Below are positions 26,162-33,828 of a DNA stretch of 64,000 nucleotides, piece after piece. Where the stretch lies: contig NZ_WHSB02000011.1 of assembly GCF_010994755.1 (NCBI RefSeq), forward strand, positions 117,023 through 181,022, written 5' to 3'. Made by a program: the position numbers and the translations under genes. This stretch comes from Shinella lacus. Its GTDB lineage: Bacteria > Pseudomonadota > Alphaproteobacteria > Rhizobiales > Rhizobiaceae. How positions within the stretch are numbered: position 1 is the stretch's first letter; each line of letters begins with the position of its first letter. The notes beneath the pieces were generated by a model. That model saw nothing but the letters and a program-made list of their open reading frames with translations. It searched no databases and was not told the origin of the DNA.

Positions 26162-27030
26162 ACCCGATCCGTCGACTTGCGGCCGAACAGGCCCTGCGGC
26201 ATGGCGAAGAGCACCGCGAGAATGACGACGAACGCGGCCGCGTCCTTATACTGCGAGCTGATATAGCCGGCCGTCATCGCCTCAAGAATGCCGAGCAGCA
26301 GGCCGCCGACCAGCGCGCCCTTGGGGTTACCCATGCCGCCGAGCATGGCGGCGGCAAACCCTTTGAGCGCCAGCGCGAGGCCGACATCGTAGCTCGTCAG
26401 CGTGATCGGCGTCACCAGCACGCCAGCGAGCGCCCCGATGGCGGCGGACATGGCGAAGGAGAGCGTCATCACATAATTCGTGTTGATGCCGACGAGCTGC
26501 GCGGCGACGCGGTTGTTCGCCGTCGCCAGCACGGCGCGGCCGATCAGCGTGCGCGTGAAGAACAGCCAGAGACAGACGAAGACGGCGAGCGCGCCGGCGA
26601 TGACCCACAGGCTCTGCGGCAGGATGGTCGCGCCGCCGATGAGGATCGGCTGGTCGCCGGAGAAGGCCGGGAAGCGATGGATCTGCTTGTCGAAGACGAG
26701 CTGCGTCGCGCCGCGAATGAAGATGGAAGCACCGATAGTGATGATGATGAGCGAGACGACCGGCGCGCCGCGCGCGGGCTCGATGGCGAGCTTGTTGAGC
26801 GCCACGCCGATGCCCGCCGTCACGATGATGGCGATGAGTGCGGCAAGCGGCAGCGGCAGGCCGGCGGCATGCGCGAAGAAGGTGATCATGCCGCCGAGCA
26901 TGACGAACTCGCCCTGGGCGAAGTTCACGACGTCGGAAGCGTTGTAGATGATCGTGAAGCCGAGGGCGACCAGCGCATAGACCGCGCCGACCGTGATCCC
27001 GGACAGAAGGAATTGCAGGAGTTCGGGCAT
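26158..27030 (-). CDS. livH: Branched-chain-type ABC permease LivH
   Basis: A 290-residue LivH permease. The sequence GITVGAVYALVALGFTIIYNASDVVNFAQGEF near the start is the LivH hallmark, and AMLGGMGNPKGALVGGLLLG lies near the C-terminus. ATG 27030 is preceded by GCGGAGGCATCC. It overlaps livM by four bases and lies 69 bp downstream of the binding-protein gene. Confidence 0.94.
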   Translation of the reverse strand: MPELLQFLLSGITVGAVYALVALGFTIIYNASDVVNFAQGEFVMLGGMITFFAHAAGLPLPLAALIAIIVTAGIGVALNKLAIEPARGAPVVSLIIITIGASIFIRGATQLVFDKQIHRFPAFSGDQPILIGGATILPQSLWVIAGALAVFVCLWLFFTRTLIGRAVLATANNRVAAQLVGINTNYVMTLSFAMSAAIGALAGVLVTPITLTSYDVGLALALKGFAAAMLGGMGNPKGALVGGLLLGILEAMTAGYISSQYKDAAAFVVILAVLFAMPQGLFGRKSTDRV

Positions 27031-27099
27031 GGATGCCTCCGCGGTCCGCGCGATGGTTCCGCCGGCCGCACCATCGTGCAGGCCGGTGGCACGAGAGGA

Positions 27100-28239
27100 T
27101 TATTCGACGATCTTCCAGCCGCCCTTTTCGATCTGCAGCATGCGGAACGCCGAGAGATCGAGGCCGAGGTGATCCTCCGCCGACATGGTCACCGTGCCCG
27201 TCGTGCCGACGAGGCCGGACGTGCCTTCGATCGCATCGCGGATCGCCGACGGCTCGGCGCTGCCCGCCCGCTTGATCGCATCGACGAGGATGCGCAGCGC
27301 ATCATGGGCATAACCGCCGAAGGTCGAGACCGGCTTGCCGGTCGCCTTCTCATAGGCTTCCTTATAGGCGACGACCACGGCGCGCTGCGGGTCGCTTTCC
27401 GGCAGCAGGCCGGCGACGAGCAGCGCCGTGCCCGGCAGGCGAACGCCTTCCGCGGCCTCGGCCCCGGCAAGCTCGATGAAACCATCCGAAGCGACGCCAT
27501 GCGACTGGTAGAGCGGCAGGCCGACGGCAAGCTGGGCATAGTTGCGCGTGACGATCGCCGGCCCCTGGCCGAAGCCCGGGTTCAGCACGGCCTGGATGCC
27601 CTCCTTGCCCTTGATGTTGGTGAGCTGCGGCGTCATGTCGGCGTCGGTCGGGCCATAGGTCTCGTCAGCCAGAACCTCGATGCCGTAGTCGCCGATGATC
27701 GCGAGGCACTGCTTGTGCATCGAGGCGCCAAAACCGTCGGAGCCGGAGATCATGCCGATGTTGCTGATGCCGGCCTTCTTCATGTCTTCGAAGATTTTCG
27801 CACAGGCCATGCGGTCCGTGTGCGGCGTCTTGAAGGTATAGGGTTTGACGGGATCGATGATCTCGATGGCGCCGGCAAGCGAGATGAAGGGCACTTCCGC
27901 ATCTTCGAAGACCGGGATGATGGCCATGGAGGTGCCGGTCGTCGTGCCGCCGATCACGGCGACCACTTCGTCGTCCTCGACGAGGCGGGTGGCGAAGGTG
28001 CGCGCCTTGTTCGGGTCGCCGCCGTCGTCATAGATGACGAGTTCCAGCTTCTCGCCGTTGACGCCGCCGGCCGCATTGATCTCCTCGACCAGCATCTTCA
28101 GCGTTTTCGCCTCCGGATCGCCGAGGAAGGAGGCGGGGCCGGTTTCGGAAATGGTGGCGCCGATCTTGATATCGGCAAGGGCCGGCGCGGCAAGGCCGAG
28201 CACGAGAGCAAGCGCAGTTGTGGTGAGCGAAAGTTTCAT
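27100..28239 (-). CDS. LivK-type periplasmic binding protein, probably aromatic-acid importer
   Basis: A 379-residue type-I periplasmic binding protein. ATG 28239 follows GGGAGGAGAAACCGAC and opens the signal peptide MKLSLTTTALALVLGLAAP, cut after ALA-DIKIG. The mature fold (IGATISETGPASFLGDPE, VIGGTTTGTSMAI) matches the LivK/aromatic-compound-binding group. It lies between paaN and livHMGF. Phenylacetate or a related aromatic acid is the likely ligand because every flanking gene is phenylacetate catabolic. Branched-chain amino acids remain possible. Confidence 0.88.
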   Translation of the reverse strand: MKLSLTTTALALVLGLAAPALADIKIGATISETGPASFLGDPEAKTLKMLVEEINAAGGVNGEKLELVIYDDGGDPNKARTFATRLVEDDEVVAVIGGTTTGTSMAIIPVFEDAEVPFISLAGAIEIIDPVKPYTFKTPHTDRMACAKIFEDMKKAGISNIGMISGSDGFGASMHKQCLAIIGDYGIEVLADETYGPTDADMTPQLTNIKGKEGIQAVLNPGFGQGPAIVTRNYAQLAVGLPLYQSHGVASDGFIELAGAEAAEGVRLPGTALLVAGLLPESDPQRAVVVAYKEAYEKATGKPVSTFGGYAHDALRILVDAIKRAGSAEPSAIRDAIEGTSGLVGTTGTVTMSAEDHLGLDLSAFRMLQIEKGGWKIVE

Positions 28240-28270
28240 GTCGGTTTCTCCTCCCAACAAAGACAAAGGT

Positions 28271-29932
28271 TTACGCCGCCGCGGGGCGACGCCACATCAC
28301 CACGCGGAACCGGTTGGCGACGAAAGCCGCATCCGTCAGGCTGGCATTGCCCGCGGGGTTCGCACCGGTGACGTGGAAATCGCTGAAGGCGGCGCTCTGG
28401 TTCACATAGATGCCGCCGGTCAGGTTGACCGAAAGATTGACGCCCGCCGTTGCGAAACGATCGGCGGCGGCGAGGATATGCGCCTCGTCCGTCTCGTAGA
28501 GGGCAGCAGTAATGGCGCCCTTGCGCTCGGCGAGGTCAGCGGCGCGGTTCACACCGTCGGTCACGTCATCGACCGCGACGACGAAGGCTATCGGCCCGAA
28601 ACGCTCCTCCCCATAGGCCTCCGCATCCGCCGCATCGACGGCGAGGATCAGCGGGGTCGCGGTGCGCGCATCGTCCAGGCCTTCCACGGACCCCGAGTCG
28701 CGCACGATGCGGCCAAGCGGCCGGCTCGTGGCAATGCGGGCGAGCGTCGCCGGGTTGGCGATGGCCCCGCAGACGCCGGCGGCGCGCGCCGGATCGGCCA
28801 ACAAGCCATCGACTGCAGCGGCGATTCCGGCCGCGACCTCGTTAAAACTCTTGTGGCCCTCATCCGTCTCGATGCCGCCGCGGGGCACGAAAATATCCTG
28901 CGGCGCGGTGCACATCTGACCGCTATAGAGCGACAGCGAAAAGGCGATGTTGCCGCACATGCCGGCGAAATTGTCGGTGGCGCCGATCACGATGGAATTG
29001 ACGCCGGCTTCCTCCGTATAGACATCGGCGCCGCCGGCGTTTTCACGCACCCAGCTGCCAAAGCTGTTGGAGCCAGTGTAGTCGACGATGGCGACCGCCG
29101 GATGCTGCACGAGGTCCTTGGTGATTTCGGCACTGGGCGCATCGGCGGCGAGCAGCACGATATCGGCGGCAAAACCCTCCTCCACCAGCACCTGTCGGGC
29201 GATCTCGACGGTGATGGCGAGCGGCAGGATCGCGGCCGGATGCGGCTTGACGATGACGGTGTTGCCGGTGGCAAGGCTGGCGAAAAGGCCGGGATAGCTG
29301 TTCCAGGTCGGGAAGGTGTTGCAGCCGATGACAAGCGAAACGCCGCGCGGCAGGATACGCCAGTGTTTTTCCATGACGATCGGCTCGCCCCTGCCCTGCG
29401 GCTTGGTCCAGGTCGCCTGCGCCGGTATGCGACTCATCTCGGCATAGGCATAGGCCACGGCTTCGAGGCCGCGGTCCTGTGCATGCGGCCCGCCAGCCTG
29501 AAAGGCCATGGCGAAGGCCTGGCCGGTTGTGTGCATGACGGCATTCGCCATCTCGAAACTGCGGGCATTGAGGCGGGCAAGGATTTCGAGACAGATGCCG
29601 GTGCGCACCTCCGGCGCGGCGGCGGCCCATTGCGGCGCGGCGGCGCGCGAGGCCATGATCAGCATGTCGGCGGAAGCGGCGGGATAGGTGGTGCCGAGGG
29701 ACGATCCGTAAGGCGAGACTTCCGCACCGACCATGCCTTCCGACGGATGGTCGGGCAGCTCGAAGGCTTTGCCGAGCCGCGCCTCATAGGCAGCGAGGCC
29801 GTCGTCCTTGGCGGTCTCGCCATAGATCTTGCCGCTCGGGACTTCGGGATAGGCGGACCAGAAGTCACGCTTGACGGCGGCAGCAAGGGCCGCTTGCAGC
29901 GTCGGGCGATGGCGCTCGAAAAGTCCGGTCAT
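28271..29932 (-). CDS. paaN: Phenylacetic acid degradation protein PaaN
   Basis: A 553-residue aldehyde-dehydrogenase-superfamily protein of the PaaN type. It has GVSLVIGCNTFPTWNSYPGL, VDYTGSNSFGSW, the Cys-containing LYSGQMCTAPQDIFVP segment and FHVTGANPAGNASLTD near the end. PaaN proteins are linked to the ring-cleavage aldehyde step but lack the PaaZ hydratase domain. This genome has both. It is the first gene of the paaN-livK-livHMGF-hydratase run and is divergent from paaG. ATG 29932 follows TGGGAGGAGCCAGAG. Confidence 0.88.
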   Translation of the reverse strand: MTGLFERHRPTLQAALAAAVKRDFWSAYPEVPSGKIYGETAKDDGLAAYEARLGKAFELPDHPSEGMVGAEVSPYGSSLGTTYPAASADMLIMASRAAAPQWAAAAPEVRTGICLEILARLNARSFEMANAVMHTTGQAFAMAFQAGGPHAQDRGLEAVAYAYAEMSRIPAQATWTKPQGRGEPIVMEKHWRILPRGVSLVIGCNTFPTWNSYPGLFASLATGNTVIVKPHPAAILPLAITVEIARQVLVEEGFAADIVLLAADAPSAEITKDLVQHPAVAIVDYTGSNSFGSWVRENAGGADVYTEEAGVNSIVIGATDNFAGMCGNIAFSLSLYSGQMCTAPQDIFVPRGGIETDEGHKSFNEVAAGIAAAVDGLLADPARAAGVCGAIANPATLARIATSRPLGRIVRDSGSVEGLDDARTATPLILAVDAADAEAYGEERFGPIAFVVAVDDVTDGVNRAADLAERKGAITAALYETDEAHILAAADRFATAGVNLSVNLTGGIYVNQSAAFSDFHVTGANPAGNASLTDAAFVANRFRVVMWRRPAAA

Positions 29933-29959
29933 CTCTGGCTCCTCCCAGTCAGTGCTTTT

Positions 29960-29988
29960 ATAATTGACTGACCGGTCGGTTTATGCAA
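29960..29988 (-). promoter_or_regulatory. Candidate paaN promoter
   Basis: On the minus strand TTGCAT (29983-29988) and AATTAT (29960-29965) are separated by 17 bp. The candidate TetR operator fills the spacer, which is a classical repression geometry. Assigned by eye. Confidence 0.45.
29967..29984. promoter_or_regulatory. Candidate PaaR (TetR) operator A
   Basis: Contains GACCGGTCGGTT (29970-29981), identical in 11 of 12 positions to GACCGATCGGTT at 41666-41677 in front of paaJ. ACCGACCGRTCGGT-like palindromes are known operators of TetR-type PaaR regulators. The site is in the paaN/paaG divergent region and could control both directions. Confidence 0.65.
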
Positions 29989-30033
29989 GAGTTTTTTTAC
30001 GGTCGCCGCTGGGAAGGGCGACAGGGAGGAAAA

Positions 30034-30822
30034 ATGTCTCAATCCGACACCATTCTGTCGGCGCTCGCCGATGGCGTCCTCAGCCTCACGCTGAACCGCC
30101 CGGACAAGCTCAACGCCTTCAACGAAGAGATGCACCTTGCACTGCGCGCCGGCTTCGAGCAGGCGCATGCGGACGAGAGCGTGCGCGCCGTGCTGCTGAC
30201 CGGCGCCGGCCGCGGGTTTTGCGCAGGCCAGGATCTTGGCGACCGCGACCCGAAGAAGGGCGTACCCGACCTCGGCCACACGATCGAGACCTATTACAAT
30301 CCCCTGCTGCGCCTCATCCGCAGCCTCGAAAAGCCGGTGATCTGCGCCGTCAACGGCGTCGCCGCCGGGGCCGGCGCCAACATCGCCTTTGCCTGCGACA
30401 TCACGCTCGCCGCCAGCTCCGCCCGCTTCATCCAGGCCTTCGCCAAGATCGGCCTCGTGCCGGATTCCGGCGGCACCTGGAGCCTGCCGCGCCTCATCGG
30501 CGAGGCCCGCGCCAAGGCGCTGACGCTGACCGCCGAACCGCTAGGCGCCGATACCGCCGCCGACTGGGGCCTCATCTGGCGTGCCGTCGACGACGACAAG
30601 CTGATGGAAGAGGCAACCGCACTCGCCACCCGCCTCGCCGCGGGCCCGACCCGCGGCCTCGGCATGACGAAGCGCGCCATCCAGGCCGCCGCCACGAATT
30701 CGCTCGACGAACAGCTCGACCTTGAACGCGACCTGCAACGCGAGGCCGGCCGCAGCGCCGACTATGCGGAAGGCGTCTCCGCCTTCCTCGAAAAGCGCAA
30801 GCCGGAGTTCAAGGGCAAATGA
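30034..30822 (+). CDS. paaG: PaaG, ring-1,2-epoxyphenylacetyl-CoA isomerase
   Basis: A 262-residue crotonase-fold enzyme with the same length as E. coli PaaG. It isomerises the epoxide of phenylacetyl-CoA to oxepin-CoA. The oxyanion hole is AGQDLGDRD with NGVAAGAGANIAFACD. The catalytic Asp is in GLVPDSGGTW, characteristic of PaaG rather than a plain hydratase, which has Glu there. ATG 30034 is preceded by CAGGGAGGAAAA. An upstream in-frame start at 29983 is rejected. paaI overlaps its stop. Confidence 0.93.
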   Translation: MSQSDTILSALADGVLSLTLNRPDKLNAFNEEMHLALRAGFEQAHADESVRAVLLTGAGRGFCAGQDLGDRDPKKGVPDLGHTIETYYNPLLRLIRSLEKPVICAVNGVAAGAGANIAFACDITLAASSARFIQAFAKIGLVPDSGGTWSLPRLIGEARAKALTLTAEPLGADTAADWGLIWRAVDDDKLMEEATALATRLAAGPTRGLGMTKRAIQAAATNSLDEQLDLERDLQREAGRSADYAEGVSAFLEKRKPEFKGK

Positions 30823-31259
30823 GCGCCGCCGGCCTTTCCCCGCAGGCGCTGGCCGAAGCCTGCGCAAAAGCCATGTGGGACGACGACAACGCCACCCGCC
30901 ATCTCGGCATGGAGCTCGTCTCCGTCGCCCCCGGCGAGGCGACGATCACCATGACGATTGCGCAAACCATGACCAACGGCCACGGCACCTGCCATGGCGG
31001 CTACATGTTCACGCTGGCGGATTCCGCCTTTGCCTTTGCCTGCAACACCTACAACCAGCGCACCGTCGCCCAGCACTGTTCGGTAACGTTCCTCGCACCG
31101 GCTTTCCGGGGCGACCGGCTGACGGCGACGGCGCGGGAAGTGTCGCGCCGCGGGCGGGGCGGCATCTACGATATCCGCATCACCAATCAGGAGGGCGAGC
31201 ACGTCGCGGAATTCCGCGGCCACTCGCGAACAGTCAAGGGCACCCATCTGCCGGAGTGA
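30819..31259 (+). CDS. paaI: PaaI hydroxyphenylacetyl-CoA thioesterase
   Basis: A 146-residue hotdog-fold thioesterase. The motif HGTCHGGYMFTLADSAFAFACN contains the catalytic Asp and active-site Gly of PaaI. It rescues CoA from dead-end aryl-CoA intermediates. It starts in the ATGA overlap with paaG, so translation is coupled, and is followed by paaK after 34 bp. Confidence 0.93.
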   Translation: MSAAGLSPQALAEACAKAMWDDDNATRHLGMELVSVAPGEATITMTIAQTMTNGHGTCHGGYMFTLADSAFAFACNTYNQRTVAQHCSVTFLAPAFRGDRLTATAREVSRRGRGGIYDIRITNQEGEHVAEFRGHSRTVKGTHLPE

Positions 31260-31293
31260 GGCAGACCATCCCGCATTCTCGGAGGAGATTTCC

Positions 31294-32604
31294 ATGGAAG
31301 ACCTGTCCCCCCGCCCCGGCGAGCTCGAAGCCATCGAGACGGCGTCGCGCGACGAGATTTCCGCGCTGCAGCTTGAGCGCATGAAATGGTCGCTGACCCA
31401 CGCCTACGAGAATTCCCCCTTCTACCGTCAGCGCTTCGACGAGGCCGGCGCACACCCCTCCGACCTCAAGACCCTGTCGGACCTCGCGAAATTCCCCTTC
31501 ACCACCAAGAAGGACCTGCGCGACACCTATCCCTTCGGCATGTTCGCCGTGCCGCGCGAAAAGCTCGCCCGCATCCACGCCTCCTCCGGCACGACCGGCA
31601 AGCCGACCGTCGTCGGCTACACGGCCAAGGACATCGACACCTGGGCGACCGTCGTCGCCCGCTCGATCCGCGCTTCGGGCGGCCGGGCCGGCGATATCGT
31701 GCATGTCGCCTATGGCTACGGCCTCTTCACCGGCGGCCTCGGCGCGCACTATGGCGCAGAGAAGCTCGGCTGCACCGTGGTGCCGATTTCCGGCGGCATG
31801 ACGGAGCGCCAGGTCACGCTGATGCAGGATTTCAAGCCGCGCATCATCATGGTCACCCCCTCCTACATGCTCTCCATCCTCGACGAATTCCGCAAGCATG
31901 GCATCGACCCGCGCGAAAGCTCGCTCGCGGTCGGCATTTTCGGCGCCGAGCCCTGGACGAACGCTATGCGCGAAGAGATCGAGCAGGCCTTCGACATGCA
32001 CGCCGTCGACATCTACGGGCTTTCGGAAGTCATGGGTCCGGGCGTCGCCAACGAATGCGTCGAGACGAAGGACGGGCTGCACATCTGGGAAGACCATTTC
32101 TACCCCGAGATCATCGACCCTGTGACGGGCGACGTGCTGCCGGATGGCGAGATGGGCGAACTGGTCTTCACCACGCTCACCAAGGAAGGCCTGCCCATCA
32201 TCCGCTACCGCACGCGCGACCTGACGCGGCTCCTGCCCGGCACCGCCCGCGCCATGCGCCGCATGGAAAAGATCACCGGCCGCTCCGACGACATGATGAT
32301 CCTGCGCGGTGTCAACGTCTTCCCGACACAGATCGAGGAGCAGATCCTGAAATGTCGCGGGCTGGCACCGCATTTCCAGATCGAGCTGACCCGCACCGGC
32401 CGTATGGACAATATGACGGTCCATGTCGAATGTACGCTGGACGCGACCGACGAAGGCGCGCGGGCGGGATCGGCCAAGGAACTCGCCCACCACATCAAGA
32501 GCGTGGTCGGCGTCTCCACCAAGATCCTCGTGCACGAGCCGGGCGGCGTGGCGCGCTCCGAGGGCAAGGCAAAACGTGTGGTCGATAACCGCCCGAAAGA
32601 ATGA
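31294..32604 (+). CDS. paaK: Phenylacetate-CoA ligase PaaK
   Basis: A 436-residue AMP-forming ligase that activates phenylacetate to phenylacetyl-CoA, the entry step. The P-loop is HASSGTTGKPTVVGYT, the adenine-binding region YGLSEVMGPGVA and the hinge YRTRDLTRL. The C-terminal domain holds RGVNVFPTQIE and the catalytic Lys in SEGKAKRV. ATG 31294 follows GGAGGAGATTTCC. It is the third gene of paaG-paaI-paaK. Confidence 0.96.
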   Translation: MEDLSPRPGELEAIETASRDEISALQLERMKWSLTHAYENSPFYRQRFDEAGAHPSDLKTLSDLAKFPFTTKKDLRDTYPFGMFAVPREKLARIHASSGTTGKPTVVGYTAKDIDTWATVVARSIRASGGRAGDIVHVAYGYGLFTGGLGAHYGAEKLGCTVVPISGGMTERQVTLMQDFKPRIIMVTPSYMLSILDEFRKHGIDPRESSLAVGIFGAEPWTNAMREEIEQAFDMHAVDIYGLSEVMGPGVANECVETKDGLHIWEDHFYPEIIDPVTGDVLPDGEMGELVFTTLTKEGLPIIRYRTRDLTRLLPGTARAMRRMEKITGRSDDMMILRGVNVFPTQIEEQILKCRGLAPHFQIELTRTGRMDNMTVHVECTLDATDEGARAGSAKELAHHIKSVVGVSTKILVHEPGGVARSEGKAKRVVDNRPKE

Positions 32605-32642
32605 AACGCCGGGATAGCCCGGCACCGGCTTGACTGTGTATA

Positions 32643-32662
32643 GGAAGGGCGGCCGCCCTTCC
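32643..32662. promoter_or_regulatory. 20-bp perfect palindrome between paaK and the TetR gene
   Basis: GGAAGGGCGG followed directly by CCGCCCTTCC: a loopless, perfect dyad. There is no T-run, so it is a poor intrinsic terminator. It is 40 bp upstream of the TetR start and could be a regulatory site or a transcript-stalling hairpin. It does not resemble the GACCGRTCGGTT motif. Confidence 0.5.
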
Positions 32663-32701
32663 CGCGACCCAATCAGCCTGGAATAAGCAGAGCAGGACGA
32701 C

Positions 32702-33298
32702 ATGGCACGCACGCGCGCAGTGGATTTCGAGGAAAAACAGCGGGGCATTCTGTCGAGTGCCGCGGCGGTCTTCGCCGAGATGGGCATGGAGAAGGCCTCC
32801 ATGTCGCTGATCGCCTCGCACAGCAACGTCTCCAAGGCCCTGCTCTACCACTATTACCCGAGCAAGGACGCGCTGATCTTCGACATCGTGCGCACGCACC
32901 TTTCGGAACTGGAAAGCGCAATCGAAGCCGCCGACCGCCCCGACGTCGCGCCGCAGGAGCGGCTGCGCCTGCTAGTCAAGGCCGTGCTGGCGAATTACGA
33001 GGGCCGCGACAACGAGCACAAGGTTCAGCTCAACGGCACCAGCGCGTTGTCCGAAGCGCAACTCGCCGAATTGCAGGCGATCGAGCGGCAGATCGTGAAA
33101 CGCTTCTCCGGCGTCATCCGCGACATCAACCCGGACCTCAACAAGGACCGCCCGCTGCTGATGCCCGTCACCATGTCGCTCTTTGGCATGATGAACTGGG
33201 TCTACATGTGGTTCCGCCCGAACGGGCCGATCACGCGGGACGAATATGCGGATATCGCGACGACGCTGATCCTTGAGGGCGTCAAGGCCGTTACGTAA
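32702..33298 (+). CDS. paaR: TetR-family regulator, PaaR-like
   Basis: A 198-residue TetR repressor. The N-terminal helix-turn-helix is AAAVFAEMGMEKASMSLIASHSNVSKALLYHYYPSKDAL, written here only as its landmarks MEKASMSLIA and ALLYHYY. The C-terminal ligand-binding domain carries GMMNWVYMWFRPNGPIT, shared with PaaR proteins. It is downstream of paaK in the same direction and convergent with the thioesterase. Phenylacetyl-CoA is the usual inducer of this group. The shared 12-mer at the paaJ and paaN promoters is the likely operator. Confidence 0.82.
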   Translation: MARTRAVDFEEKQRGILSSAAAVFAEMGMEKASMSLIASHSNVSKALLYHYYPSKDALIFDIVRTHLSELESAIEAADRPDVAPQERLRLLVKAVLANYEGRDNEHKVQLNGTSALSEAQLAELQAIERQIVKRFSGVIRDINPDLNKDRPLLMPVTMSLFGMMNWVYMWFRPNGPITRDEYADIATTLILEGVKAVT

Positions 33299-33305
33299 GC
33301 CTTAC

Positions 33306-33824
33306 CTAACCGTCCTCCGACCGCTCGACATCCTTGCCCGTCGCGGCGACCGATTCCAGCCGCTCTGCGAACTCGCGCCGCAGCGTGCGCCGCAACTCCG
33401 CCGCCTTGTAGCGCCGGATATCGACCGTGCTCTTCGGCTCCAGCTCCGGCACGCGCACCGGCCTCCCGGCCTCGTCGACCGCGACCATCGTGAAATAACA
33501 GGAATTGGTGTGACGGCGATGGCCGGTGCGGATGTTTTCCGCCTCGACGCGGATGCCGACCTCCATGGAGGTGCGCCCCGTATGGTTGATCGATGCGCGG
33601 AAGGTGACGAGTTCACCGACATTGATCGGTTCCTTGAACATCACCTGGTCGACCGAAAGCGTCACCGCATATTGCTGCGAAAAGCGCGACGCGCAGGAGA
33701 AAGCGACGCGATCGAGCAGGTTGAGCAGCGCGCCGCCGTGAACCTTTCCGGAAAAATTCGCCATGTCGGGCGTCATCAACACGGTCATTTCCAGGCGGCG
33801 CGGGTCCTGCTCGATCGGCGTCAT
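33306..33824 (-). CDS. Acyl-CoA thioesterase, hotdog fold (YciA/BFIT type)
   Basis: A 172-residue acyl-CoA hydrolase. The N-terminal MANFSGKVHGGALLNLLDRVAF is the acyl-CoA hydrolase dimerisation and active-site region, with Asn, His, Gly and Asp in the expected order. The start at 33824 lies four bases after the paaZ stop, so it is the last gene of the paaJ-to-paaZ operon. It probably releases CoA from stalled pathway intermediates, adding to PaaI. This is an inference. Confidence 0.87.
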   Translation of the reverse strand: MTPIEQDPRRLEMTVLMTPDMANFSGKVHGGALLNLLDRVAFSCASRFSQQYAVTLSVDQVMFKEPINVGELVTFRASINHTGRTSMEVGIRVEAENIRTGHRRHTNSCYFTMVAVDEAGRPVRVPELEPKSTVDIRRYKAAELRRTLRREFAERLESVAATGKDVERSEDG

Positions 33825-33828
33825 GCGG

